Counted from the stretch's first letter, positions 52,237 to 61,498 are shown. The stretch: 64,000 bases of DNA from Candidatus Bathyarchaeia archaeon (GCA_035935655.1 DASYWW010000062.1:62001-126000); one strand, 5' to 3'. Notes: a model not told the origin generated them from the sequence alone. Numbers and translations are program-made.

Positions 52237-54441
52237 CTAGTGTTTGGTTATTGTTAGTGTTATTGTTGTCGAGTGCGTGAGGCTGCCGCTTGTTCCTGTT
52301 ATGGTGATGGTGAATGTTCCTCTAGATGCGCCGCTGCTAGTGAAGGTCAGCGTGGAGGTTCCGCTTCCTGTTACGCTCGTCGGGTTGAAGCTTGCCGAAA
52401 CACCTGCTGGTAGCGAGCCGGTTGAGAGTGAGACTGTGCCAGTGAAGCCGTTCAGCGATGTTATTGTGACTGTCGTTGACCCAGAACCTGTCCGGTGTAT
52501 TGTCAGGCTGGAGGGTGATGCGCTGATGCTGAAATCCCCGGTTACCGGTCCGATGACTGTGAGACTGTAGGTTGCGCTGTGCGACAATGACCCGCTTGTA
52601 CCTGTGACTGCTATTGTGTAAGTTCCTGTCGGAGTATTCGTCGCGGTTGAGATCGTCAAGGTGCTGGTGTAGGTGGGGGTTCCGCTTGTCGGATTCACAC
52701 TGGCGGTAAGGCCGGTTGCTGTTGGACTGATGCTTGTGGTGAGTGAGACTGTTTGACTGGTTCCACTGACGAGACCGACTGTTACGGTTGAGGTGGTGCC
52801 TGATCCCTGGACGACGGATCCGCTTGACGGGTTGAGGCTGACGCTATAGTCGAAGGTTGTTGATGTGCTGAACGAGGCGACCTGTCCGATGACTGTGTTC
52901 CAGTCTTGGAAGGTGGTGGATTTACGGTATTCGCCTGCGACCCAGAAGGTTGAGGACGAGGTCGGGGTCGGGTCTGTGGCCGCGCCGAAATAATCGCCGT
53001 AACGTGTGCTGGTGTCAGCGGTTGTGCCTGCTCTGACTACGGCGGGGGCTTGTAACGTGTTGAGGGGGTCGCTAGAGGCGCGTCCGGTGGCCATGGCTGA
53101 TGGAAAGATGCTGCTGGATGATCTGCCGAAGGAGACGACTAGCTGTCCTTGGTAGCTTGAGACGGCGGGGTAGAAGTAGTACTGGCCGCTGGCTGAGAAA
53201 TCGAAATCCTGAGCCTTCGTTGCTGTTGCGCCAGAGGTTGTGGCCTGGACGAGGCGTAGACAGGTTCTGGTTGATGAGTCGCCGCTGGGAACGCACGCGT
53301 CGTTCCATGAGGCCCATAGGCTGTTTGATTCCCAGACAACGCTCTCGACACGGTTATCGTTCGTGGTCAGTGTCGTACTGGTGCCTGGCTGTGCAGCGTT
53401 CGGTCCAATCACGCTGGTCGCGATTGAGAAGCTGCTGGTGCTGACTGTTACGGTTGCGGGAGGTAGACCTGTGAGTGATACTACGGTCTCGGTGGTTGTA
53501 GTGCTAGCTGGGTCGGGCACACATGATCCAGTGCAGTCGGTTACCATGTAGAAGGTGGTGGAGGAGGAGAGGTGTTGTGCGGGGTGCAGTGAGAACATGT
53601 TCGGGTCCGGGGTATTTGTTGCAAAGTGGATGGTAGTGGCTCCGGCTACGAGCTCTGACTTGTTCACGGCCCAGTAGTGGACACCAACGTATGAGGTGCC
53701 GGCAGAGTTGAAGTCGTTCACCGAGATTACGTACTTGTCATCGTTGGTTCCTGTGACAGGCTGGTCAGGAAGATGACCCGAGTCAGAGACAGAGTACAGG
53801 TTGAAGGTCCCTGTGGGGTCATTGCTTGTCGAGACGGCGAAGACGACTCGAGCGTTAGGAATGTCAATGATCGATGCGAACCATCTGCCGCTACTCGAGT
53901 CATAAGAGACTTGCGGGTCAGACATTGACGAGGCGGGGAGGCCGAAGAAGCTGTCCAGTCCGAAAGTCGCCTTGGCAACAGCTCCAGTTTTTGTGTAGAT
54001 TATGCCGGCGAGGTTGACCATTTCGAAAACATGGTTTGGCCCTGCGCCGACGATCACGTCGGGAGGCGAACAGCCACAGGGATTCGGTGATCCGCCTGGA
54101 GCTCCCTCGAGGATGAGACCCACGGTCACGGTCTGTGGTGTGGGAGTGCTCGGTGCGGTTGCAACTGTCTTTGCGGCTTCACCTGTTGGGACGTATCCTG
54201 TCTGTTCGGCCTGTGTCTTGGCTTGATCGTAGGCTTGGAGGCCCTGCGAGTGCAAGGGCGATTGGTTAGTGTTTGTTGTTGACTGTCCTGTCTGCTGGAG
54301 ACTGCTCACATCCACAGTGCCGATGAGACTGGTTGTTCCCGGTGTTAGCGTAGTTGAAACGGTTGATTGTGCTCTTGCTGCGGTTGGGAGGAGTAGGAGA
54401 AAGCTGGCGAAGAGGAGGAGTAGTACGCGACTATTTTTCAT
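52237..54441 (-). CDS. Large secreted protein with beta-propeller-like and Ig-like domains
   Basis: About 734 residues. A clear signal peptide starts at ATG 54441 (LLLLFASFLLLLPTAARAQS); the frame stays open upstream but adds nothing signal-like. A broad N-terminal domain (about 95-510) has a CGCSPPD motif, then SSGRWFASIIDI and DDKYVISVND strands typical of exported beta-propeller or glycan-binding proteins. The C-terminal 220 residues are two related Ig-like repeats (SVSLNPSSGSVVQGSGTT and SISASPSSLTIHRTGSGST), rich in threonine and serine. Likely attached to or released from the cell surface; binding partner unknown. Confidence 0.8.
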   Translation of the reverse strand: MKNSRVLLLLFASFLLLLPTAARAQSTVSTTLTPGTTSLIGTVDVSSLQQTGQSTTNTNQSPLHSQGLQAYDQAKTQAEQTGYVPTGEAAKTVATAPSTPTPQTVTVGLILEGAPGGSPNPCGCSPPDVIVGAGPNHVFEMVNLAGIIYTKTGAVAKATFGLDSFFGLPASSMSDPQVSYDSSSGRWFASIIDIPNARVVFAVSTSNDPTGTFNLYSVSDSGHLPDQPVTGTNDDKYVISVNDFNSAGTSYVGVHYWAVNKSELVAGATTIHFATNTPDPNMFSLHPAQHLSSSTTFYMVTDCTGSCVPDPASTTTTETVVSLTGLPPATVTVSTSSFSIATSVIGPNAAQPGTSTTLTTNDNRVESVVWESNSLWASWNDACVPSGDSSTRTCLRLVQATTSGATATKAQDFDFSASGQYYFYPAVSSYQGQLVVSFGRSSSSIFPSAMATGRASSDPLNTLQAPAVVRAGTTADTSTRYGDYFGAATDPTPTSSSTFWVAGEYRKSTTFQDWNTVIGQVASFSTSTTFDYSVSLNPSSGSVVQGSGTTSTVTVGLVSGTSQTVSLTTSISPTATGLTASVNPTSGTPTYTSTLTISTATNTPTGTYTIAVTGTSGSLSHSATYSLTVIGPVTGDFSISASPSSLTIHRTGSGSTTVTITSLNGFTGTVSLSTGSLPAGVSASFNPTSVTGSGTSTLTFTSSGASRGTFTITITGTSGSLTHSTTITLTITKH

Positions 54442-54499
54442 GAAAAACACCGGGGCTACCGGTTTTGAATATAACAGTTTCCGGAAAGAGTGTGTGTGT

Positions 54500-54564
54500 C
54501 GAGGATAGTGCGCGGCCGGCAAGAAATGTACGTGTTCGACGAGACGCTCTTTCGATGGCATTAA
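54500..54564 (+). pseudogene. C-terminal remnant of a paralogue of the gene at 51586
   Basis: The frame ending at TAA 54562-54564 reads RGRQEMYVFDETLFRWH, matching RGVGKDRVYVFDESSFRW at the end of the 191-residue protein. Similarity fades upstream and no start is near. It sits on the same strand as the intact copy, on the opposite side of the large secreted-protein gene. Confidence 0.7.
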
Positions 54565-54597
54565 ACGCCACCAATTCTTGCTCTCGGTGATTCGACA

Positions 54598-55242
54598 ATG
54601 ATGCCGTTCGAGGAGGAGCATTTCATCGGAGGAGTTGCAAGCACGGGGATGGCTCGAAGAACTCGGAGTTTCAAGTCTGCCTACTACATTAGCACTGGTG
54701 GCCCTGTAGGCTACGGAATCTACTTGACTGACAAACGCCGAGTAGGCGTTTCATACAACAGAATAGTCTCTAGGTCTTTTTACCCGGCCTACGCGCTTTT
54801 CCTCATCTGGATTATCTCTCTCATCGGCCTCATTGCCTATGCGAGACTGACAGGCTCTCAGGAACTTTTGCCACTCCCGTTTGTGATGGGCTTGGCTGTG
54901 GTAGCCTTGGTGTTTCTCGTCTACTGGAGTCCAAAACAAGCATTAAAGAGAGTCGAGCATAGTACCATTGCCTCGATTGAAGGACTTAGGAACGCGACCT
55001 CTGACATTGCGCTGAATAGAGCCGATATCTCCAAAGTGACGGCTCGACCGGGCTTAACCATGATCACTATGAAATCCGGAGAAACACACGCGTTCCTCAG
55101 CGGCCTTAGAGGAAACAAACCCAAACGTTTCCTCAGCCTGTTAAAGGCGTTCTGTTCATTGACTCCATCAATTGAGATGACCTTGTCCGATTCTTCAGGA
55201 AAGAACATGCAGGAGGTCGTAGGACCGATCCGACACGCCTAA
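54598..55242 (+). CDS. Membrane protein with PH-like cytoplasmic region
   Basis: 214 residues. A hydrophilic N-terminus (about 1-60) has YYISTGGPVGYGIYLTDKRRVGVSYN, two helices follow (about 62-83 and 92-112), then a soluble tail rich in short strands (STIASIEGLRNATSDIALNRADISKVTAR, then LTMITMKSGETHAFL). The tail resembles the bacterial PH-like domains of membrane proteins. Role is unknown. It starts with ATG soon after the decayed fragment. Confidence 0.65.
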   Translation: MMPFEEEHFIGGVASTGMARRTRSFKSAYYISTGGPVGYGIYLTDKRRVGVSYNRIVSRSFYPAYALFLIWIISLIGLIAYARLTGSQELLPLPFVMGLAVVALVFLVYWSPKQALKRVEHSTIASIEGLRNATSDIALNRADISKVTARPGLTMITMKSGETHAFLSGLRGNKPKRFLSLLKAFCSLTPSIEMTLSDSSGKNMQEVVGPIRHA

Positions 55243-55399
55243 CTACCGGCAGCGAAGCGCGGCTTCATTCTGACGAAGTCGTTCATCCATCCTGCGTGAT
55301 TCGCTGAGGTTGGCTGATACAAGGCTCCAGGCGGAAAACTCGTCAGGGTCCGAACTATCTTTCCTATGGTGGTTGCTATGCGAGCAAACTCTATTGAGG

Positions 55400-55687
55400 T
55401 TATGAATTTCCTGGGGGCGTAGTATCATTGTCCGAAATCATACTCTTCTTGGCGACGATGCGCTCGGTTTTCTCGATGACCTTCCGGACTATGCCCAGAT
55501 ATGTTAGAGCTTCATGGATTCCTGTTGCCGCGAATCCGACACCTTGAGCAATTTCCTTATTCGAGAATTTCTTCGACATGCGGCTAAGATCCCTCTCCAC
55601 ACCTTCCAAGTAGCTCTTGAACTCCTTTATGGCAAGCAAGGTCTTTTCTGCCCTTTCACTCTGGGTCTGTTCAGACTCCCTTCCCAA
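55400..55687 (-). CDS. Hypothetical small helical protein (95 aa)
   Basis: A mostly helical, charged protein (AEKTLLAIKEFKSYLEGVERDLSRMSKKFSNKEIAQGVGFAATGIHEALTYLG) that could be a coiled-coil or four-helix adaptor. The start is TTG at 55687, 17 bases after the gene at 55705-55983, so it is probably the last of a three-gene unit. No family recognised. Confidence 0.55.
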   Translation of the reverse strand: MGRESEQTQSERAEKTLLAIKEFKSYLEGVERDLSRMSKKFSNKEIAQGVGFAATGIHEALTYLGIVRKVIEKTERIVAKKSMISDNDTTPPGNS

Positions 55688-55704
55688 CCTAGTTGCCTTT
55701 CTAA

Positions 55705-55983
55705 TCAGGGTCGTAGCCGGTTAATGGGGGTCTGAAATATTTGGTCCCGTTGACCGGGATAGATTGACTGGCGCATCATGTCCGGTGCGATTTCTCTGCG
55801 CTCTAGGGAACGAAGGTTCATCCGCGATGCCATCGAGGACGGATTTGTCTGAAGGTTCCCGCTTACCCATTCCGGGACAATGACTGCTCTGAGGAGTTGT
55901 TGCACTGTGACGTCTCTTCTCCTAGCTTCAGAGGCTAGGACCTTGAACGTGCCGTCTCCGACAGATAGGATAAACTTGGCCAT
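55705..55983 (-). CDS. Small ribbon-helix-helix-like protein (paralogue of 63466)
   Basis: The first 40 residues (FILSVGDGTFKVLASEARRRDVTVQQLLRAVIVPEWV) have a strand-helix-helix outline and match the protein at 63466-63723 (QTFDLLDSEAKERGVTVQELLRAVIIPDWF) closely. That match supports the gene being real. A short strand and two helices would fit a DNA-binding ribbon-helix-helix dimer, but this is inferred from the outline only. The C-terminal half is arginine-rich and variable. It lies three bases after the upstream gene. Confidence 0.7.
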   Translation of the reverse strand: MAKFILSVGDGTFKVLASEARRRDVTVQQLLRAVIVPEWVSGNLQTNPSSMASRMNLRSLERREIAPDMMRQSIYPGQRDQIFQTPINRLRP

Positions 55984-55986
55984 CTA

Positions 55987-56235
55987 TTAAGCACCCGACC
56001 ATTGTCGGTCAACCCCAGCCTTAGCGTCTGATCCGTTCTTCTTGTCTACTCTTCCCTCGACTTTGAAATAGACATCTCGATCACTCATCCAGTCTCCGTG
56101 GACTTGTTCGTCACCGATATCAGTGTACACCCCGTCAAGCCAGACCCTAACGTCCAGTGCTTCTGAAGAGTCGATGAGGTCGGCTAGTAGGTCTTTCAGA
56201 CGGCCGTTTTCATTGTTCGAGAGAGTCGCAACCAT
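55987..56235 (-). CDS. Small protein related to the 530-862 protein (82 aa)
   Basis: 82 residues with LDVRVWLDGVYTDIGDEQV and WMSDRDVYFKVEGRV, the same core as the 110-residue protein at 530-862. First of the three-gene minus-strand unit. A TATA element at 56268-56275 is about 35 bases before the ATG, so the leader is short. Function unknown; its company with a ribbon-helix-helix-like partner suggests a toxin-antitoxin-like or regulatory pair, but nothing proves it. Confidence 0.6.
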   Translation of the reverse strand: MVATLSNNENGRLKDLLADLIDSSEALDVRVWLDGVYTDIGDEQVHGDWMSDRDVYFKVEGRVDKKNGSDAKAGVDRQWSGA

Positions 56236-56267
56236 TCTCCATCAATCGTTATCTTTCTCTACTTTTC

Positions 56268-56275
56268 TATATAAC
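56268..56275 (-). promoter_or_regulatory. TATA box of the three-gene small-protein unit
   Basis: TTATATAG on the minus strand; transcription would begin near 56245, ten bases before the first ATG. Confidence 0.55.
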
Positions 56276-56420
56276 CACGATGTTTACAACTTAACACAGT
56301 GTGGACACCCAGCTCGTGTCTAAGTTCCTAATGTTGGTTCTTCGCAAATACGTGGCCAGGAATCGCAGGATATTTTTCCTGTAGCTTCAGATGGTATTCG
56401 ACACAGAAGCTTATCGCAAA

Positions 56421-57134
56421 TCATAATCGAATTCTAGGATTGTTCTTCTTCCTGTACATTGAGGCTATCGCGCCTATCGTACCGATTGCTGCAATCACGT
56501 TGCCCGCAACTATGATCCCAACAGGGTCGAAGACTGTTTGCGAGCCCTGACCCTTTGGCGTCGAAGGGCCCTTTGGATTGGAACCAGACGTGGTCATCGA
56601 TGGTTGATTATTGTTGGAACCCGACGGGCCTTGCGGATTAGGAGATCCAGAAGGCGGAGATTGTGGCGGACCTTGTGCGCCTGTCACTTGGACCGTTACG
56701 ATAAGCGATTGCGAAGCTGCCAACGGAGCGGAGCCAGTTACGTTGATCTTGTATTCCCCAAGCTGAGCAGAGGTCGCGTTTATCTCAAGAGTGGAGGCCG
56801 CGTTTCCTCCAGGCAATACGGCAATCGTCGAAGGGTCCGCTATAGCTTGAACCCCAGAGCTCGGGGAAACTGAGGCGGTGAGAGATACTGGCCCGGTTAG
56901 ACCCTGACTGGTTACAAGGATGGCACCGTTTGCGCTAGTGCCGTTGTGAATGTTGAACGTGCTGGGTGTCACAGAGAGATTGAATCCGACTAGAGACGCT
57001 TGCGTTGTGCTCAGCGTTTGGCCTGCGACACGAGCCGGTGAAATTGGGATGACGAGGGCCATAAAAATTAGGATGACAAGTGAGATCCGCAATTCTGACC
57101 ACGATTTGGTTGTCTTTAGTAGCTCCTTGCTCAT
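56421..57134 (-). CDS. Secreted, C-terminally anchored Ig-like protein
   Basis: 237 residues: a signal peptide (about 15-40, ending near RVAGQT), one Ig-like repeat (FNLSVTPSTFNIHNGTSANGAILV to about residue 150), a Pro/Gly/Ser/Asn-rich stalk (about 153-203), then a C-terminal helix and a basic tail. The repeat resembles those at the C-terminus of the 734-residue protein at 52237. It would sit on the cell surface through its last helix. Partner unknown. Confidence 0.75.
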   Translation of the reverse strand: MSKELLKTTKSWSELRISLVILIFMALVIPISPARVAGQTLSTTQASLVGFNLSVTPSTFNIHNGTSANGAILVTSQGLTGPVSLTASVSPSSGVQAIADPSTIAVLPGGNAASTLEINATSAQLGEYKINVTGSAPLAASQSLIVTVQVTGAQGPPQSPPSGSPNPQGPSGSNNNQPSMTTSGSNPKGPSTPKGQGSQTVFDPVGIIVAGNVIAAIGTIGAIASMYRKKNNPRIRL

Positions 57135-57190
57135 TGGAGCATATTAGCTCGAAGTGTATAGGTGAACGCATCTGAACACAATGAAACACT

Positions 57191-57445
57191 GTGATCGCGG
57201 AACTCAATATCTACCTGTCAGACTGGACAGGGGTAATCGGAACAATAGTTGGATACAGTGTCGGTTTTCGCGATCGTCTACGTCATGGGCAGTTTCGTCA
57301 GGATTCTAGGTTCGACATGCTGGCCGCTTTCAGACCTGAGAGCTCTGAGGAGCCTCTGGAAAAGTCTGTTGAGAAAATAACCAGCATCAATGGAATCACA
57401 GCCAGCGAGACCCTCATATCATTCAGCCTTCCCGAAAACCTCTAG
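57191..57445 (+). CDS. Hypothetical small protein (84 aa)
   Basis: A short frame with GTG start, an early AELNIYLSDWTGVIGTIVGYSVGFRD and a final EKITSINGITASETLISFSLPE. It has some coding look but no homologue I know, and may be spurious. Confidence 0.35.
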   Translation: MIAELNIYLSDWTGVIGTIVGYSVGFRDRLRHGQFRQDSRFDMLAAFRPESSEEPLEKSVEKITSINGITASETLISFSLPENL

Positions 57446-57629
57446 ATTCGAGCCATCGGACTCTCCAAAATCCACCTTTTTCTCGCGACCGAGACCGGCG
57501 AAGACTCTGCGCATATCTACCTAAAGTGTTCGAAAGTAATCAGTTCTGGGACTCTGTGGACTGACCACTCAAATACATCGGCAGAGAGGGTTACCTTGGG
57601 GACCCGTCAAGAGATTGCTATCGAAGAAC

Positions 57630-59732
57630 ATGATAGCTGTTCGCATTCTCCCTGTCACACTCATCGTCCTAGCGGGAACCATAGGAATATTTGGCGTGTC
57701 ACAAATGGTCAATCAGGTTGGCGCCGCTGCAACCGTGCGCGGCACTTACTTCGATCATGTCGTGATCGTTGTCATGGAGGATCATGGCATGATGGAGATT
57801 TGTGCGCAAAACCCACCCCCTTGTTCCAGTTCAAATGGAGACCCTTACATTTCCGGTCTAGCGAATACCTACTCGATAGGAACCCAATACATCGGAGTTT
57901 CTCACTTCAGCCAGGCAGATTATATCGCGCTTTTGGGGGGAGGAACCTACGGTTGCGTCAGCTATCCATGCCAACCATCATCACACTTGAACCTTGTAGA
58001 CCGTCTTGAAACAGCGCGGTTGCCCTGGAAGGGCTACATGGAGAACCAGGGTGCGGCGAGTGGTTGCGATCTCAATTACAATCAGCCATATACCCCAGAA
58101 CATAATCCGTTTGTCTTCTTCAAAGATATCACATCCAACGCTGCACGATGTTCCAAAATTGTCCTAGCAAATCCAACCGGCTGCTCCGCGACTGACTGCG
58201 CGTTGATCAATGATCTGAACTCTGCCACCGCGCCCAGCTTCATGTGGCTCACACCGAACAATTGTAACAACATGCATGGCTATCCCAGTGGATGTGCTTC
58301 CTCAGTTCCGACGGGGGACAACTACCTTAGCAGTCTGGTTCCCAACATTCTCGGAAGCCAGACATTCAAGACAAAACGTTCTGCTCTTTTCCTCGTCTTC
58401 GACGAGGGAAACGGCTACTGTCCCCTTGACGGCAGCTCTAAAGACTGTGTCTACGCCGTCTGGGCCGGCCACGAAGTCAAGGCCAATTTCGTCACGAACA
58501 AGTCCTACGACCACTACTCGTTCACACGGACGATCGAAGACAACTGGAAGCTGGCTAGCTTGGGATCTAAGGATGTCTCCGCAACTCCCATGACAGAGTT
58601 CTTCTCAAGCACACCACCGCCGAGCAATCTAGCTACGGGTTTCACCTATAGCCCATCCTCACCACAAGTGAATCAACAGGTTACTTTCACAGGCTCGGCG
58701 ACAGGTGGAACTGAACCATACACTTTCACCTGGGCCTTTGGCGATGGTTCAACAGGGACAGGAAATACCGCAACCCACGCCTACCAGTCAACAGGAAACT
58801 TCAACGTAGTCCTAACTGTGAACGACAATGGGTCGCCGAAACAAACCGCAAACTCACAGCACTTGGTCACAGTATCCAGCCCTCCTCCTCCACCACCTTC
58901 TACCCTGACAACTAGCTTCAACTACAATCCACCATCACCGACTGCTGGCCAACAGATCACGTTTACGAGTTCCGCCGGCGGTGGAACTGCTCCCTACGTC
59001 TTCAACTGGAGTTTCGGCGATGGATCAACCTCGACAGGCTCCACCGCGACACACACTTATCCCACTGCGGGATCATACACGATTGTCCTCAAGGCAACTG
59101 ATAGCGGATCTCCCAAGCAGACAGCGTCTTCTCAACAAACCATGACCGTCACCAGCCCACCCCCACCACCTCCCCCGCCATCCACTCTCACAGTGAGCTT
59201 CACCTACAGTCCATCCTCGCCTCAAACAGGACAACAAGTAACATTTATCGCCACAACATCAGGCGGCACAACGCCATACTCTTACGCCTGGGATTTCGGC
59301 GACGGCTCGACAGGAACAGGTCCTTCACCAACCAACACTTACTCGTCGGGGGGAACTTTCACAATCATCCTGACCGTCCGAGACAGCGGGTCGCCGCAAC
59401 AGTCGGCCACCTCTCAGCAATCAGTCACGGTCACCACTCCGCCACCTCCCCCTCCTCCGCCCACGCCGTTGACCGCTAGTTTCACCTACACCTCGTCAAA
59501 CCCCACCGCGCTGGAACTCGTACAGTTTACAGGAATCGCTTCTGGAGGGACGCAACCTTACACCTTTAGTTGGGACTTTGGCGACGGATCCTCAGCCACC
59601 GGTGCCTCGGTCAGCCACTCCTATCTCCTCCCCGGAACCTACACGGTAACGCTGACCGTGTCGGATGCGAACGGCCAGACAGCTACACTATCGAAAACCA
59701 TCACCGTCAGCGTTCCTCTTATTGGCCCCTAG
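57630..59732 (+). CDS. Secreted phosphoesterase with four PKD domains
   Basis: About 700 residues: a signal peptide from ATG 57630 (a TTG at 57615 is possible), then an alkaline-phosphatase-superfamily phosphoesterase domain (about 35-330) with FDHVVIVVMEDHGMMEIC at the start, GVSHFSQADYIALLGG and a metal-site FLVFDEGNGYC. Four PKD domains (each about 85 residues, with YTFTWAFGDGS-type cores) follow, joined by proline runs. Such enzymes release phosphate or cleave phosphodiesters such as phospholipids outside the cell; PKD domains usually bind the surface or a polymer. Confidence 0.88.
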   Translation: MIAVRILPVTLIVLAGTIGIFGVSQMVNQVGAAATVRGTYFDHVVIVVMEDHGMMEICAQNPPPCSSSNGDPYISGLANTYSIGTQYIGVSHFSQADYIALLGGGTYGCVSYPCQPSSHLNLVDRLETARLPWKGYMENQGAASGCDLNYNQPYTPEHNPFVFFKDITSNAARCSKIVLANPTGCSATDCALINDLNSATAPSFMWLTPNNCNNMHGYPSGCASSVPTGDNYLSSLVPNILGSQTFKTKRSALFLVFDEGNGYCPLDGSSKDCVYAVWAGHEVKANFVTNKSYDHYSFTRTIEDNWKLASLGSKDVSATPMTEFFSSTPPPSNLATGFTYSPSSPQVNQQVTFTGSATGGTEPYTFTWAFGDGSTGTGNTATHAYQSTGNFNVVLTVNDNGSPKQTANSQHLVTVSSPPPPPPSTLTTSFNYNPPSPTAGQQITFTSSAGGGTAPYVFNWSFGDGSTSTGSTATHTYPTAGSYTIVLKATDSGSPKQTASSQQTMTVTSPPPPPPPPSTLTVSFTYSPSSPQTGQQVTFIATTSGGTTPYSYAWDFGDGSTGTGPSPTNTYSSGGTFTIILTVRDSGSPQQSATSQQSVTVTTPPPPPPPPTPLTASFTYTSSNPTALELVQFTGIASGGTQPYTFSWDFGDGSSATGASVSHSYLLPGTYTVTLTVSDANGQTATLSKTITVSVPLIGP

Positions 59733-59867
59733 TCCCGCGATCCTAGGTGGATACTGCAAAGGCAGGAGCGATGAAGCTGCAAATCTACGCGGTCCGAAGA
59801 GATTAGACGCGTGCAATCGAGGGAACCTAGTCCTCAGCCTCCAATTGTTCTCTTTCAGAATCGCGCC

Positions 59868-59926
59868 GAACACAGGTGTTCGCTTGTGTTCGATGGTGTT
59901 CCATTGTGGACAACTCGGACGTGTTC
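59868..59926. promoter_or_regulatory. Phased GTGTTC repeats upstream of the GvpD-like gene
   Basis: GTGTTC occurs at 59876, 59886 and 59896, exactly ten bases apart, and again at 59921. The first is also one arm of the inverted repeat GAACAC-AG-GTGTTC (59868-59881). Ten-base spacing places all on one DNA face, as for cooperative regulator binding, about 60-115 bases before the start at 59984. Confidence 0.5.
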
Positions 59927-59983
59927 TGTCAAGTTACGGAATGTTTCTCCCAGAAAGACAACTCTTTCTGACAGGAGTGTCCC

Positions 59984-61468
59984 ATGTTCGTCAAAAATGA
60001 TCTCGTAGCAGACGAAACCGCGATAGAACAGGAAACCGAAACAGAAAGGGCCGGCATCGAGCCAACAGGGCCAGACGACCTGCTGAGTCTATTGTCGAAG
60101 TTCCTCGAGTCTCCCGGTAATGTATTGCTTGTCAGAGGACCACCGGGCGCCGGAAAGACCACCCTGGCATTCGAACTGCTCAAGAAGACGAAAGGGCCTC
60201 GAATTGGCCGTCACATGATTCCTCCCAACAAGGTCTACGTGTCCAGTCGAGTCTCGCCGACAAAGCTGCGGAAACATTTTCCCTGGATAAACGAGGTAGT
60301 CGACTCAATGTCCGGCAGAGTCGCAAGACAAAACTGGACAGAGTCATCGCAAGATCTACTGGTCACAGAGACGGACAACATCCTAAGCAAGGTTGTCGCT
60401 GCAAAGCGCTCAAAACAGAGAGGGCTCCTCGTAATTGACAGTTGGGAGGGAGCACTCCGGAACACTCCAGAATCCGGGCGCCTAGCTCTCGAGTCAAACA
60501 TCCTGTCAGAACCTGGCGAGAGCATGGTGGGAGTGATACTCGTCAGTGAAGACGGGGAACTCGGACTCGCTCACCTCGTCGACGGCATTGTCACACTATC
60601 CTCATCCCTGCTGGAAGGAAAAAGAATCCGGACAATCTCTATCAATAAGCTTCGGGGACTGCGAGTCCAGACACATCAAGCGCTCTTCTCCCTAGACGAA
60701 GGTCGATTCAATATTCTGCCCCAGGCAGAATTCCTAGTCCCCGCGGCGTCAAGCCCTAGAATTCTTGCGGCAATTCCCGACTCCGAGCACTCCTTCTCCA
60801 CAGGAAATTCGGATCTCGACAAGATGCTGAGCGGCGGAATCAAAAAAGGCTCATCCCTCCTGATTGACATTGACAACAGCGTATCGCCTGAAGCGGTAAG
60901 ACTCCTTCTCAATATGTTCAGGGCCAACTTCGTTAATCAAGGAGGCGCATGCTTCATTATTCCCCTCGGCACATTCAGCTCAGAGAGCGAGGCAGAATCC
61001 CTCATACCGCTCGTTGGAAACAAATCGTTCGGGGAAAGAGTCCGAACCGGAGAGTACAACCAAGAACTTCCAGCAGCAGAGTGGAGAGTTCACCTCAAGG
61101 GCAAACTCATCGAGGACCTCTCTCAGTTTGACAGTTCCTGGAAGGAGCTCGGAACGATCTCGCAATCAAGGATGCTGACCGCCGATATCGACAAGGTCGT
61201 ACAAGTCTATGGAGAAGACCTAACACTTCCAGGCCTCAGTGAGATCGGGGCGAGCGTTCGTGATTCAAGGGCCCTCAGTATCGGTGTAGCCTCCCGGCCG
61301 ACCAAAGTCCGAGAGGACTTTCTAAGAATAGCAGACTATCACTTGAAGCTAAAGAGCATCGATGGTTCCCTTGTTATGTACGGGATGAAACCTTCCACAA
61401 ACATTCACGGGATCTCATTCTCCTTTGAGAAAGGATTGCCACTAGTCAAATTGACCGAGGTGGTCTAA
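59984..61468 (+). CDS. GvpD-like RecA-fold ATPase
   Basis: 494 residues. The N-terminal half carries the P-loop (LLVRGPPGAGKTTLAFELL near residue 45), then KVYVSSRVSPTKLRKHFPWIN, the conserved region of GvpD-type ATPases, and a Walker-B-like LLVIDSWEGA. The second half begins with STGNSDLDKMLSGGIKKGSSLLIDIDN, a KaiC-like unit whose own P-loop is degenerate. In haloarchaea GvpD represses gas-vesicle genes, but the family is wide in archaea without gas vesicles. GGAG (59974-59977) lies before the ATG. Confidence 0.82.
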   Translation: MFVKNDLVADETAIEQETETERAGIEPTGPDDLLSLLSKFLESPGNVLLVRGPPGAGKTTLAFELLKKTKGPRIGRHMIPPNKVYVSSRVSPTKLRKHFPWINEVVDSMSGRVARQNWTESSQDLLVTETDNILSKVVAAKRSKQRGLLVIDSWEGALRNTPESGRLALESNILSEPGESMVGVILVSEDGELGLAHLVDGIVTLSSSLLEGKRIRTISINKLRGLRVQTHQALFSLDEGRFNILPQAEFLVPAASSPRILAAIPDSEHSFSTGNSDLDKMLSGGIKKGSSLLIDIDNSVSPEAVRLLLNMFRANFVNQGGACFIIPLGTFSSESEAESLIPLVGNKSFGERVRTGEYNQELPAAEWRVHLKGKLIEDLSQFDSSWKELGTISQSRMLTADIDKVVQVYGEDLTLPGLSEIGASVRDSRALSIGVASRPTKVREDFLRIADYHLKLKSIDGSLVMYGMKPSTNIHGISFSFEKGLPLVKLTEVV

Positions 61469-61498
61469 CCCCGAGATGAAAGATTCTGGTCTAAGACC

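Noticed and set aside
56538-56873. Arginine/tryptophan-rich plus-strand frame
   Set aside because: Composition is typical of an antisense shadow of the secreted protein at 56421-57134.
58900-59500. Repeated CCACCTCC-type tracts that could look like tandem DNA repeats
   Set aside because: They encode the proline linkers between PKD domains and are explained by the protein.
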